The notes beneath the pieces are model-generated. The model ran no database searches. It was not told the origin of the DNA and was given only the letters and a program-made list of their open reading frames with translations. The position numbers and the translations under genes are program-made. Shown here piece by piece: positions 23,313 to 31,910 of a stretch of 36,814 nucleotides of DNA; the first letter of the stretch is position 1; every line of letters begins with the position of its first letter. The stretch comes from Acidobacteriota bacterium. Lineage in GTDB: Bacteria > Acidobacteriota > Thermoanaerobaculia > Thermoanaerobaculales > Sulfomarinibacteraceae. The DNA lies in the NCBI GenBank assembly GCA_024641545.1, contig JAHECW010000033.1, forward strand, positions 1 through 36,814, written 5' to 3'.

Positions 23313-23669
23313 ATGGAACCCATCGCGAAACTCGACGAGATCCCCTCCCAGGGAATCATCTTCGACTACAAGGAAGGGCCCTTCGACGAGCAGGGCATTC
23401 TCCTGCACACCAGGAGCGGGGTCCGGGCCTACAAGAACGAGTGCCGCCACCTCCCCATGCGGCTCGATGATCGCGAACCGGCCGAGGTCTGGGACCCGCA
23501 CAAGCGCTACCTCGTCTGCAACTCCCACGGCGCCCGCTATCGTCCCGACGACGGGCTCTGCGTTTCCGGTCCCTGCGAGGGGTCGCACCTGAGACAGCTG
23601 CCCGTCGTCGTCGAGGACGGCGTGGTGTTTCTGGAGACCGACAAGATCGGTGGGTTTTTTGACGTCTAG
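23313..23669 (+). CDS. Rieske-type [2Fe-2S] protein
   Basis: 118 aa soluble protein. The cluster ligands are visible as NECRHLP (Cys44, His46) and VCNSHGARYRPDDGLCVSGP (Cys69, His72), followed by the GP-loop typical of Rieske ferredoxins; the C-terminal RQLPVVVEDGVVFLET strand pair is also family-like. It could pass electrons to an oxygenase or act as a stand-alone ferredoxin. No Rieske oxygenase is next to it; it converges, 20 bp apart, on phenylalanine hydroxylase, which uses pterin rather than a Rieske donor. The start ATG 23313 has GGGAGG 8 nt upstream, so it is translated from a normal leader, unlike its divergent neighbour. Confidence 0.88.
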   Translation: MEPIAKLDEIPSQGIIFDYKEGPFDEQGILLHTRSGVRAYKNECRHLPMRLDDREPAEVWDPHKRYLVCNSHGARYRPDDGLCVSGPCEGSHLRQLPVVVEDGVVFLETDKIGGFFDV

Positions 23670-23689
23670 GGTCGATTCAGGCCAAAGCG

Positions 23690-24496
23690 CTACAGTCTCT
23701 CGACGAACTCCGTCATCCTGTCGAAGGCCTCGCGGATCGAGCGCACACTCCACAGCAGCGGTTGGTAGGTCGTGATCGGATAGGTCGTGTCCTTGGCGAC
23801 CCACGGATCGAAGGGCCTGATCTCGACCTTTCCCGAGAGCGCGTGCTCGAGCTCGCCGAAGCTCGACAGAAGCCCGGCGCCGTAGGCCTTGAGGACGGAA
23901 TCCTCGATCAGAACGCCGTACTCGATGGTGAACCAGTAGAGGGTCGCCAGCTGGTCGACCTGGGCATCGTCGGCTCGCAGCGAGCCCTCGCCGATCTTCT
24001 GCGACAGATCGGCGAACTCGGGGATGGCGAGCATGGGGGCGTGGCCCATGAGCTCGTGGACGATGTCGGGTTCGGGGGTGTAGAGAGGCTCGGAGTGGTG
24101 GCGGATGTACTGGGTCGCGCAGAAGACGCGCCGCGACAGCGCGCCGAGGAACTCGCGCGCCGAGACCAGACCGGCGACGGGCTGGAGCGAGAAATTCGTC
24201 CTGCGGGTGAGGAACCGGCTCACCTCGGCGAGCTGGGGTACGGCGTCCCGTCGATAACCGATGTCGTCGATGACGGCGACGAACTCACGGCAGGCGTGGG
24301 TCGGATAGAGCGCGGTGAGCGTGTCGAAGGCCGTGGCCCAGGTCTCGCACTCGCTCGGTGAGTACTGGACGATCCTGGGCGGCTCGCCCGAGTTCAGGGG
24401 CGGCGCCATGAGGGCGATCTCGTCGCGCCGACGGCGGTAGTCGAGGTCCGAAAACCCCGGGTGGTCGGCGTCGAGCTCGACGATGTGTCCGGTCAT
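23690..24496 (-). CDS. phhA: phenylalanine 4-monooxygenase (pterin-dependent)
   Basis: 268 aa, the bacterial single-domain length. It hydroxylates Phe to Tyr with O2 and a tetrahydropterin using one non-haem iron. The iron ligands are His147 and His152 in DIVHELMGHAPMLAIPEFAD and the Glu in LYWFTIEYGVLIED; FCATQYIRHHSEPLYTPEPD upstream is the family's pterin/substrate region. SYG-type pocket residues are represented by AYGAGLLSSFGELEHAL. ATG 24496 is preceded by GGAGG 4 nt upstream. The N-terminus HIVELDADHPGFSDLDYRRR is normal. It stands alone; no pterin-recycling gene (pterin carbinolamine dehydratase) is in the window. It diverges from the sigma-factor operon across 463 bp of non-coding DNA. 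Confidence 0.94.
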   Translation of the reverse strand: MTGHIVELDADHPGFSDLDYRRRRDEIALMAPPLNSGEPPRIVQYSPSECETWATAFDTLTALYPTHACREFVAVIDDIGYRRDAVPQLAEVSRFLTRRTNFSLQPVAGLVSAREFLGALSRRVFCATQYIRHHSEPLYTPEPDIVHELMGHAPMLAIPEFADLSQKIGEGSLRADDAQVDQLATLYWFTIEYGVLIEDSVLKAYGAGLLSSFGELEHALSGKVEIRPFDPWVAKDTTYPITTYQPLLWSVRSIREAFDRMTEFVERL

Positions 24497-24645
24497 CTGG
24501 CCTCCGATGGAATGCGGGTTCGCAGGCGAAACTATGGCACGGAGCCGGCCGGACTGACAAGGGAGATTGCGGCGCGGTGGGGTCCTCGTCTTTCGCACCT
24601 GACCGCAGATCGTGCAGGACCCGAACCCGGCCGCACGATTTGTTC

Positions 24646-24792
24646 TTGAAACACGAAGCACACATAGACCCACAAAGGCGCCACAAGGGCATCGCAGATC
24701 AAACCCGGGCCCCAATCAACGCTTCCTGCGGCTGGGCAACGAAAACTCCTTTGTGCGTTTCTTTGTGGATCCTGGTGATCTTCGGGTTTCAA
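24646..24792 (+). repeat. dispersed intergenic repeat, copy A, with an inverted second arm
   Basis: The gap 24497-24959 (463 bp) has no gene. At 24646-24712 it matches copy B ungapped over 67 bp (52 of 67 identical by my count), starting TTGAAACACG. A second, inverted arm (24748-24792, ending GGGTTTCAA) carries CTTTGTG and CTTTGTGGAT words complementary to the left arm, so the whole 147 bp is an imperfect inverted repeat. The rest of the gap contains an ATCGTGC/GCACGAT inverted pair at about 24609-24639 with a long loop, and nothing else I can assign. Confidence 0.65.
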
Positions 24793-24959
24793 AAACCGAC
24801 GTCTCTTCTTTTCACTTCAGGTTGAAGCCGTACGACCGAGGATCTCGGCCCAGGGGATTCGGACTCTCGCCCTTTTCGGTGTGAATCATGGACAATCATG
24901 GAGTGATCATGCGAAAAACTCCTCGGATCGGTTAATCCTCCACGCGGAAGGGCGTTTCA

Positions 24960-25538
24960 ATGGTTGATGAGAGAGAATCGGAGGAACCCGTGCACGCAGT
25001 GATCGCGAACACCAGACCCGATCCGACGGAGTGGCTCGAGCCTATCTATCGGGAACACTCGAGGGCGGTCATACAGTCGGCCTACCGGGTGACGGGCAAC
25101 GCCGAGGACGCCGAGGACGTGCTTCAGACCGTCTTCATCCGGCTTGCCCGTCGGGCGACGCCGCCCGACTTCTCCGGCGGCGCCCTGCCCTATCTCCGAC
25201 GGGCGGCCACCAACGCCGCCCTCGATATCGTCCAGTCGAAGAGAGCGAAGACCAGCGTCGCCTTCGACGAGATCACCGAAGCCGTGACCCGCGATGACGC
25301 ACCCCTGCCCGACACGATCCAGCACGGCCGAGAGCTCCAGGCGCGTCTCCGCAAGGCGGTGGCGGGTCTCAGCCGCCGGTCGGCCGAAATCTTCACCCTG
25401 CGCTATTACGAAGGACTCGACAACAAAGCAATCGCCGAAGCCCTCGACACCTCGACGGGCACCGTGGCGGTCACGCTCCACCGGGTCCGCGAACGCCTCA
25501 AGACCGAGATGGCCCCTCACATGGGAGGCACCCAATGA
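24960..25538 (+). CDS. ECF-type RNA polymerase sigma factor
   Basis: 192 aa. Region 2: LEPIYREHSRAVIQSAYRVT, GNAEDAEDVLQTVFIRLARR and LPYLRRAATNAALDIVQSKR (the -10-recognition helix). Region 4: LSRRSAEIFTLRYYEGLDNK, IAEALDTSTGTVAVTLHRVR then ERL, a helix-turn-helix for the -35 element. It directs polymerase to a stress or envelope regulon when the anti-sigma factor encoded next releases it. ATG 24960 has GGAAGG 8 nt upstream. The stop overlaps the next start (ATGA). First gene of a six-gene operon; whether it drives its own promoter cannot be read with confidence, although a GAAAAACT and CGGTTAATCC pair lies upstream. Confidence 0.94.
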   Translation: MVDERESEEPVHAVIANTRPDPTEWLEPIYREHSRAVIQSAYRVTGNAEDAEDVLQTVFIRLARRATPPDFSGGALPYLRRAATNAALDIVQSKRAKTSVAFDEITEAVTRDDAPLPDTIQHGRELQARLRKAVAGLSRRSAEIFTLRYYEGLDNKAIAEALDTSTGTVAVTLHRVRERLKTEMAPHMGGTQ

Positions 25539-28156
25539 CCGATCCCACCAGGAAAACCGACCTCCTCGACCGCGTCGCGGACGAGATTCGCAACCAGGCT
25601 CTCGATGACGATGTCGTCGCCGCCGCCACCGAACGGGTCTGGAACGCGATCCACGCCGAGTTCTCGGTCGATGCCCCCCTGCGTTCGTGCGCCGATGTCC
25701 AGGCGCTGCTGCCGGCGTTCGTCGCCGAGGAGCTTCCCGAGGGCAAGGCCCTCCTCGTCGGCGACCACACCCGGGAGTGCGTCCCCTGCCGACGCGTGCT
25801 GCTCGAGCTTCGCAGCGGCGGCGACCGGGCGAGCGCCCCCAGCGCGCCGCTGCGACAGCACCGCGGCATGCCGGCGTGGCTCAAGCTCGCGGCCGCGGTG
25901 GTGCTCGCCGTCGGCGCCGGTTCCATGGCCTGGGTGACCGGCGGCAATTTCCTCGCCGAGAAGAACCTCGCGGCGCAGGTCGCCTCGATCGACGGATCAC
26001 TCCAGCTCGTGACCGACCAGGCAACCGTCGACCTCGCCGAGGGCGACACGGTCCACGCCAAACAGCGGGTTCGCACCGCCAAGGAAACCGGCGCCTTTCT
26101 CCGGCTCGCCGATGGATCCATGGTCGAGATGGCGCCGCGCTCCGAGATCGCCCTCCGCGGGTCCCGGCGCGGCACGACCATCGAGCTCGGCCACGGCAAC
26201 ATCATCGTCCACGCCGCCGAGCAGGGCCGCGGCCGGCTCGGCGTGACCACCAACGACTGCGAGGTTGCCGTCAAGGGCACGATCTTCGCCGTCGATCACG
26301 GTCTCAAGGGGTCGCGGGTCTCGGTCATCGAGGGCGAGGTCGAGGTCCGCCAGGGCGGCACCGAGTCGATGCTCCTGCCGGGCGACCAGATCACGACCGA
26401 CAAACGGCTCAAGACGGTGGCCATCGAAGACACGATCTCGTGGAGCGTCAACGCCGACGAACACCGCCGTTTGCTGGCCGAGCTCACCCAGCTCCAGCAC
26501 GCGGTCGCCGAGGCGGTCGACATCGCCGCGCCCCGCACCTCCACCCGTCTGCTCGATCTGAGCCCGGCGGACACGGTGCTCTATGTCGCGATGCCGAATC
26601 TCACCGAGGGCCTCGGCGCCGCCCGGCAGATCTTTTCGAGCCGGCTCGCCGAAAGCGACGTGCTGCGGGACTGGTGGCAGCGCGAGATCGTCGCCAGGAA
26701 CATCGACACCCAGATCGAGGACAGCCTCGACCGACTCCAGTTTCTCGGCGATGCCGTCGGCGACGAGGTCGTCGTCACCCTCGGTGCGTCGAGTCTGGCC
26801 GGCGCGGGCGCACCGCTCATCCTCGCCGAGCTCGACGATCCCCAGCGCTTCCGCTCGGCGCTCGAAGAGCACCTGGCGAGCGACCCGGACGGCATGCGGT
26901 CGGTTCAGCTGCTGACCGATCCCGACCAACCCGTCGGCGAGGGAGTCGAGGTGCTGATCTGGGTGGCCGACGATGTCGTCGTCGCGGCCCGCACCGCCGA
27001 TCTGATCCAGGGTGTCGCCGCCCGTCTCGCTGCAACCGGACCGAGCGCGTTCGTCGGCACCGAGCTCCACCAGCAGCTCGGCGACCGTTACGCGGCGGGA
27101 GTCGAGTGGCTCTTCGGCCTCGATCTGCACAGGATCTTCGTCGAGGCCGCCGGCGGCACCGATTCCGAGAACGCGGCGATGATGGAGCGCCTCGGTCTGT
27201 TTGACGCGACGACCATGGTCTTCGAACGCCATCGCGACGAGATCGGCTCCAAGATCGACGCCGACATCCGCTTCAGCGGACCCCGCCGCGGGGTCGCCGC
27301 CTGGCTCGCCGGGCCGGCGCCGCTGACAACGCTGGACTTTGTCTCTCAGGATGCCTACCTGGTGTCGGCCGTGGCCGCCAAGGACGGGATCGAGCTCTTC
27401 GACGAGCTCATGGGGCTGGTTTCGACGATCGGTGCCGATGCCCAGAACGAACTCGAGAGCTTCCAGACCGAGATCGGGATCGATCTGCGGGAGGATCTCG
27501 CGGCCGCCATCGGCGGTGAAGGCACCTTCGCCATCGACGGACCGGTCCTGCCCCTCCCGACCTGGAAGCTGATCCTCGAGGTCTACGATCCGGACACCCT
27601 GGGCCACTCGATCGGCGAAATCGTCCGACGGGCCAACGCCGAGCTCGCGAGCAACGGCGCCGAGCCGATCTCGGTCGAGGTCCGGACCGTGGACGGCCGA
27701 ACGCTGACGACCCTGCGCCACCCGTCGAGCCCGGTCGCCTTCACCTATACCCTGACCGACGGCTGCCTGATCGCCGGTTCGAGCCGCTGGGCGGTGGAAT
27801 CCGCCATCGCCGTCAAGCAGTCGGGCATGGGCCTGGCGTCGTCGACCGCCTTCCGCGAGCTGCTGCCGAACAACGGGTTCACGGACTGCTCGGCCCTGAT
27901 CTACCGGAATCTGTCGCCGATCGTCGGCGTCCTGCCCAGGGGGGCGATGGGCTCTCAGTTCGGCGAAGTCGAGACGCTGCTCAAGGAAAGCGCCGCACCC
28001 GGTCTGTTCTGCGCCTACGGTCTGGAGGACCGGATTCTGGTCTCGGGCACCGGTCCGAGCCTGGTCGGTCTCGCTCCCCTGCTCGGAATTCAGAGCCTGA
28101 TGGATTTCGACGGGATCGTCGAAAACGGCCCGGACCGAGTATCATCACCCGAATGA
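25535..28156 (+). CDS. zinc-finger anti-sigma / FecR-domain / DUF3352-like membrane protein
   Basis: 873 aa. Residues 50-90 hold a zinc-binding anti-sigma motif H-x3-C-x2-C (His78, Cys82, Cys85 in [12 protein letters not shown]). One membrane helix follows ([20 protein letters not shown], 113-132). Outside the membrane comes a FecR domain (about 150-300: [59 protein letters not shown]). The remaining 550 residues (about 330-860) resemble DUF3352-type repeats, for example [35 protein letters not shown] and [20 protein letters not shown]. The sigma binding end is cytoplasmic and a very large sensor is outside. Unlike FecR proper, no TonB receptor is nearby. It overlaps both neighbours by ATGA and probably sequesters the ECF sigma factor encoded before it. 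Confidence 0.85.
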   Translation: MTDPTRKTDLLDRVADEIRNQALDDDVVAAATERVWNAIHAEFSVDAPLRSCADVQALLPAFVAEELPEGKALLVGDHTRECVPCRRVLLELRSGGDRASAPSAPLRQHRGMPAWLKLAAAVVLAVGAGSMAWVTGGNFLAEKNLAAQVASIDGSLQLVTDQATVDLAEGDTVHAKQRVRTAKETGAFLRLADGSMVEMAPRSEIALRGSRRGTTIELGHGNIIVHAAEQGRGRLGVTTNDCEVAVKGTIFAVDHGLKGSRVSVIEGEVEVRQGGTESMLLPGDQITTDKRLKTVAIEDTISWSVNADEHRRLLAELTQLQHAVAEAVDIAAPRTSTRLLDLSPADTVLYVAMPNLTEGLGAARQIFSSRLAESDVLRDWWQREIVARNIDTQIEDSLDRLQFLGDAVGDEVVVTLGASSLAGAGAPLILAELDDPQRFRSALEEHLASDPDGMRSVQLLTDPDQPVGEGVEVLIWVADDVVVAARTADLIQGVAARLAATGPSAFVGTELHQQLGDRYAAGVEWLFGLDLHRIFVEAAGGTDSENAAMMERLGLFDATTMVFERHRDEIGSKIDADIRFSGPRRGVAAWLAGPAPLTTLDFVSQDAYLVSAVAAKDGIELFDELMGLVSTIGADAQNELESFQTEIGIDLREDLAAAIGGEGTFAIDGPVLPLPTWKLILEVYDPDTLGHSIGEIVRRANAELASNGAEPISVEVRTVDGRTLTTLRHPSSPVAFTYTLTDGCLIAGSSRWAVESAIAVKQSGMGLASSTAFRELLPNNGFTDCSALIYRNLSPIVGVLPRGAMGSQFGEVETLLKESAAPGLFCAYGLEDRILVSGTGPSLVGLAPLLGIQSLMDFDGIVENGPDRVSSPE
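28140..28145 (+). promoter_or_regulatory. possible internal -10 box before the first ABC ATPase gene
   Basis: TATCAT ends 7 nt before ATG 28153, the spacing of the leaderless genes in this window, but it also lies inside the operon, where the start overlaps the upstream stop. It may provide sigma-independent expression of the transporter. Confidence 0.3.
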
Positions 28157-29091
28157 AAACCTCTCCCGACCAGGGCGCGCCCGTCCTCGAGCTTGACGGC
28201 CTGACCGTCAAGCTCGGCAAGCGGACGATCCTCGATCACCTCGAGGCCTCGTTCTCCGGCCGGGCCATCGGTCTGCTCGGACCCAACGGCGCCGGCAAGA
28301 CCACCCTGCTGCGCACCCTTCTCGGCTTCTATCCGCCGACCGCGGGGGGCGCGCGGGTCTTCGGCCGCGAGCTGTCGGTCGCCGCCAAAGAGATCCGTGC
28401 CGAGATCGGCTACATGCCCGAGTCCGACGCCTTCATCGCCAACATCACCGCGGTCCACTTCGTCCGGCTCATGGCCGAGCTCAGCGGCCTGCCCTCCGAG
28501 GCCGCCCTCGAGCGCGCCCACGAGGCGCTCTTTTATGTCGGCCTCGGTGAGGCGCGTTATCGCAGGGTGGGGACCTTCTCCACCGGGATGAAGCAGATGG
28601 TCAAGCTCGCCCAGGCCCTGGTCCACGGGCCCCGGCTGCTCATGCTCGACGAACCCACCAACGGGCTCGACCCGCCGGCCCGCAAGCGGATGATCGATCT
28701 GGTCTGCGACATCCGCAATCGCGGAACCAGCCGGATCATCCTCTCCTCACACCTTCTCGGCGATGTCGAGATGGTCTGCGACGAGGTCCTCATTCTCAAG
28801 AACGGGGCCATCGCCGACTCCTGCGATCTCGCGGCCGACCGCCAGGCCAACAAGCACTTCGTCGAGGTCGATCTCGAGACCCCCAACGCCGAATTCGACC
28901 GCGCGGTGGCGGCGCTCGGATGCGAGATCGCCTCGCTCGAGCCCGGCAAGCTCAAGCTGGTGATGCCGGCCGAGGTCTCCACCCGCGAGCTCTGGATCGC
29001 GGCCGAAAAGACCGGTGTCGGCATCCGCCGCCTCGACCTCAAACGCGACTCGCTCCAGGACATCTTCATGCGCGCCATGGAGGGCAACTGA
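28153..29091 (+). CDS. ABC transporter ATP-binding protein (first ABC pair)
   Basis: 312 aa. Walker [21 protein letters not shown], a Q-loop region with YMPESDAF where Glu-Ser replaces the usual Gln, a degenerate signature [17 protein letters not shown], Walker [13 protein letters not shown] and the switch His in [10 protein letters not shown]. The C-terminal 80 residues ([20 protein letters not shown]) are the extension common in ABC-2 drug and antibiotic exporters. It powers the permease encoded 2 bp downstream. Start ATG 28153 overlaps the anti-sigma gene stop (ATGA). Confidence 0.93.
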   Translation: MKTSPDQGAPVLELDGLTVKLGKRTILDHLEASFSGRAIGLLGPNGAGKTTLLRTLLGFYPPTAGGARVFGRELSVAAKEIRAEIGYMPESDAFIANITAVHFVRLMAELSGLPSEAALERAHEALFYVGLGEARYRRVGTFSTGMKQMVKLAQALVHGPRLLMLDEPTNGLDPPARKRMIDLVCDIRNRGTSRIILSSHLLGDVEMVCDEVLILKNGAIADSCDLAADRQANKHFVEVDLETPNAEFDRAVAALGCEIASLEPGKLKLVMPAEVSTRELWIAAEKTGVGIRRLDLKRDSLQDIFMRAMEGN

Positions 29092-29093
29092 CC

Positions 29094-29954
29094 ATGGCTG
29101 TCTACGAACGGATCTGGCGGCGCTACGACGGCAACCTGTTGCCGTTGAAGTGGCGCGCCGCAGTGGTCACCAAGTACGCCCTCGCCGAGGCCTTCTCGTC
29201 GCGGATCTTCGCCGCGTTCTACGTCCTGTGCCTGCTCCCCACCGCGATCGGCGTCTTTCTCGTCTACCTGAGCCACAACGTCGGCCTGCTCCAGAAGGTC
29301 GGGCTCACCACCGAGTTCATGGGCGGTCTCACCGCGGTGTTCTTCCAGTTTCTCTTCCTGTGGCAGGCGCTGCCGGCGTTCTTCGTCGCGGTGATCGTCT
29401 CGCCGAGTCTCATCGCGGCCGATCTTTCCAACAACGCGCTCTCGCTCTACCTCAGCCGCCCCATCACCCGGCGCGACTATGTCCTCGGCAAGATGGCGGT
29501 GCTCGCCATCCTTCTGTCCCCCATCACCTGGATGGGAGGGTTGCTGATCTTCCTGCTCCAGGCCTATCTCGAGGGCAACAACTGGGGCATCGAGAACTGG
29601 CGGATCGGGATGGCCTACCTGGTCGGCCACGTCGCCTGGATCGTGGTGATCTCGCTGTTGACCCTCGCGATCTCGGCCTGGGTTCGTTTCAAACCCGCGG
29701 CCAGGGGCGCCCTCTTCGGGATCATTTTCATCCTGGCGGGGTTCGCCGAGGCGATCAACGCCGTCACCCGGACATCGGCCGGTGATCTGATCCATCTGAC
29801 GCGCGCCATCGCCAACGTGGTGCTGTCGATCTTCGGCGGGCCGACCGAGGGCGATCTCCCCATCGCGTTCAACTGGTTCACCCTCATCGCGACCTGCGCT
29901 TTGAGCATCTGGATGCTCCACCGCAAGCTGCGCGCCCACGAGGTGGTCGAGTGA
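29094..29954 (+). CDS. ABC-2 type transporter permease (first ABC pair)
   Basis: 286 aa with six predicted membrane segments: AAFYVLCLLPTAIGVFLVYL, the AVFFQFLFLWQALPAFFVAV region, ILLSPITWMGGLLIFLLQAY, and three more to WFTLIATCALSIWMLH. The cytoplasmic loop IAADLSNNALSLYLSRPITR then RDYVLGK is the hallmark of ABC-2 permeases of the NatB/YhaP-like kind. A basic 30-residue N-terminal tail precedes the first helix. It starts 2 bp after the ATPase stop and overlaps the next ATPase gene by GTGA. Exported substrate unknown. Confidence 0.88.
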   Translation: MAVYERIWRRYDGNLLPLKWRAAVVTKYALAEAFSSRIFAAFYVLCLLPTAIGVFLVYLSHNVGLLQKVGLTTEFMGGLTAVFFQFLFLWQALPAFFVAVIVSPSLIAADLSNNALSLYLSRPITRRDYVLGKMAVLAILLSPITWMGGLLIFLLQAYLEGNNWGIENWRIGMAYLVGHVAWIVVISLLTLAISAWVRFKPAARGALFGIIFILAGFAEAINAVTRTSAGDLIHLTRAIANVVLSIFGGPTEGDLPIAFNWFTLIATCALSIWMLHRKLRAHEVVE

Positions 29955-30895
29955 CCGCCGGCACCATCTCCGTCAGCAACGTCTCGAAGTTCTACGGCGA
30001 GGTGCTCGGCGTCAATCGGGTGACCGTTGACATCCAACCCGGCCTCACCGGTCTCGTCGGGCCCAACGGATCGGGCAAGAGCACGCTGATGCACCTACTG
30101 TGCGGCCTGCTCAGGCCGACTCGGGGCTCGATCAGCGTCCTCGGCGTTTCCCCTGACCAACCCGAAGAGCTCTTCCGAACCGTCGGCTACTGCACCCAGT
30201 ACGACAGTTTCCCGAACGGTTCGACCGGCTCGAGCTTTCTCAACCACACTCTGGCGCTGCACGGCCTCGACCGCGCCCAGGCCGACCGCAGGACGCGGGA
30301 GATCCTCGACCGTGTCGGTCTGACCGAGGCCGGCAACCGGCGCATCGCCGGCTACTCCAAGGGGATGCGGCAGCGGATCAAGCTCGCCCAGGCGATCTGT
30401 CACGATCCGCAGGTCCTGATCCTCGACGAACCGCTCAACGGGCTCGACCCGATGGGGCGTGCCGAGATGATCGACCTGTTCAAGGAACTCGCCCGCGGCG
30501 GCCGTCACGTCATCGTTTCAAGCCACATCCTGCACGAGGTCGATCTGATTTCCGACGGCGTCATCATGATCCACGGCGGTTCGGTGGTGGCCGAGGGATC
30601 GATCCGCGCGGTCCGTGGCGAGATCACCGCCCAGCCGCTCCAGATCCTGGTCCGCTGCGACCAACCGCACGCCATCGCGGCGCGCGCCTTCGCGATGCCG
30701 CACGTGGTCGAGGCGCGGATCGTCGACGGGGCGACCGGGGTCCTGCTGCGCACCACCAACGCCGCGGCCTTCTTCCCGGAGCTCGGCAGACTCATTCTTT
30801 CAAGCGGGGTCGAGGTCGAGACGGTGACTCCGGCGGATGAAAGCGTCCATGCCGTCTACGACTATCTGATCGGCGAGGGCGGAGGCGGGCGATGA
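29951..30895 (+). CDS. ABC transporter ATP-binding protein (second ABC pair)
   Basis: 314 aa. Walker A GLVGPNGSGKSTLMHLLCGL, Q-loop VGYCTQYDSFP, signature IAGYSKGMRQRIKLAQAI, Walker B VLILDEPLNGLDPMG and switch HVIVSSHILHEVDL. A 90-residue C-terminal extension follows (LQILVRCDQPHAIAARAF). It starts with GTG 29951 overlapping the upstream permease stop. It is clearly related to the first ATPase but diverged, so the operon encodes two non-identical ATPase-permease pairs, possibly forming one heteromeric exporter or two transporters. Confidence 0.93.
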   Translation: MTAGTISVSNVSKFYGEVLGVNRVTVDIQPGLTGLVGPNGSGKSTLMHLLCGLLRPTRGSISVLGVSPDQPEELFRTVGYCTQYDSFPNGSTGSSFLNHTLALHGLDRAQADRRTREILDRVGLTEAGNRRIAGYSKGMRQRIKLAQAICHDPQVLILDEPLNGLDPMGRAEMIDLFKELARGGRHVIVSSHILHEVDLISDGVIMIHGGSVVAEGSIRAVRGEITAQPLQILVRCDQPHAIAARAFAMPHVVEARIVDGATGVLLRTTNAAAFFPELGRLILSSGVEVETVTPADESVHAVYDYLIGEGGGGR

Positions 30896-31722
30896 CCGGC
30901 GGCAACTCCCACGGATGGCCGCTGTGGCGGCGCCAGATCACTGTCCTCGCGGTGCAGGAAATCGGCCGCAGCGTGTTCAGCCGGCGGGCGCTGCCGGTGT
31001 ACCTGCTCGCCGCCATGCCCATCGCGCTCGCCCTGCTGCGATCGATCTTCATGTCCGAGAGCGAACGCGCCCACCCGACCCACACCACCACCGAGTTCGC
31101 CCAGGTCTTCCACTTCTTCCTGCTCCGCTTCATCGTCTTCTTCTCGGCCGCGGTACTCTTCGTCAAGCTCTTCCGCGGCGAGATTCTCGAACGATCGCTG
31201 CACTACCACCTGCTCGCGCCGGTACGGCGGGAGGTCCTCGCCGTCGGCAAGTACCTCGGCGGCGTGGTCGCCTCCGCTTCCATCCTCGGCGCCACTGTGG
31301 TGGTGACCATCGTGCTCTTCTACCTGCCGCACGGACGCGCCGGATTGAGCGCGCTGACCAGCGCCTCGGGGCTTGCCGAGGTCGCCGCCTATGTCGCCAC
31401 GACCGTCCTCGCCTGCGCGGCCTACGGCTCGCTCTTTCTCCTCGCTGGGCTCTTCTTCAAGAACCCCATGGTGCCGGCAGTGCTGTTCCTGGGCTGGGAG
31501 GTGCTGACGCCCTTCCTGCCGGGCTTCCTCAAGGTGCTGAGCGTGGTCCACTACCTCGGGTCGCTCGAACCGGTGCCGATCTCGCAGGGGCCCTTCGCCC
31601 TGCTCGCGCAGCCGATCCCGGAGTGGCTCGCGGTGGCGGCGCTTGTCGCCATCAGCGGCGGGCTGCTCGCCATCGGCGCGTGGAAGACCCGCGGCCTCGA
31701 GGTCACCTACTCCGCCGAGTGA
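30892..31722 (+). CDS. ABC-2 type transporter permease (second ABC pair)
   Basis: 276 aa with about six membrane helices, including FHFFLLRFIVFFSAAVLFVK, SILGATVVVTIVLFYLP, YVATTVLACAAYGSLFLLAG and VAALVAISGGLLAIGAW. The ABC-2 cytoplasmic loop is represented by KLFRGEILERSLHYHLLAPV then RREVLAVGKYLGG. A central loop YLGSLEPVPISQGPFALLAQ probably faces outside. Start ATG 30892 overlaps the preceding stop (ATGA). It closes the six-gene operon; no terminator hairpin is evident in the 80 bp after it, and a dispersed repeat copy follows. Confidence 0.87.
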   Translation: MTGGNSHGWPLWRRQITVLAVQEIGRSVFSRRALPVYLLAAMPIALALLRSIFMSESERAHPTHTTTEFAQVFHFFLLRFIVFFSAAVLFVKLFRGEILERSLHYHLLAPVRREVLAVGKYLGGVVASASILGATVVVTIVLFYLPHGRAGLSALTSASGLAEVAAYVATTVLACAAYGSLFLLAGLFFKNPMVPAVLFLGWEVLTPFLPGFLKVLSVVHYLGSLEPVPISQGPFALLAQPIPEWLAVAALVAISGGLLAIGAWKTRGLEVTYSAE

Positions 31723-31803
31723 ACGGCAAGTGAACCGCGAAGTGCGCAGAGGTCGGCCATTGCGACGGGCGCGGAAGAAGAACACCGCACGGACTGAATC
31801 GTG

Positions 31804-31879
31804 TTGAAACACGACGCACACAAAGACCCACGAAGCGACCACCAAGACATCGCAGGATCAACCCGCACCCCAATCGACC
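31804..31879 (+). repeat. dispersed intergenic repeat, copy B
   Basis: In the 188-bp gap between the last permease and murB (convergent). It begins TTGAAACACG and aligns without gaps to copies A and C over 67 bp. The preceding 80 bp has GAACCGCGAAGTGCGCAGAG-like words, probably an older fragment of similar material. Confidence 0.65.
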
Positions 31880-31910
31880 GTGAACGGTCAACGCTCCCTG
31901 CGATGGACGA

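Noticed and set aside
24609-24639. ATCGTGC/GCACGAT inverted pair as a terminator
   Set aside because: The loop is about 17 nt and the site lies upstream of both flanking divergent genes, so there is no transcript for it to end.
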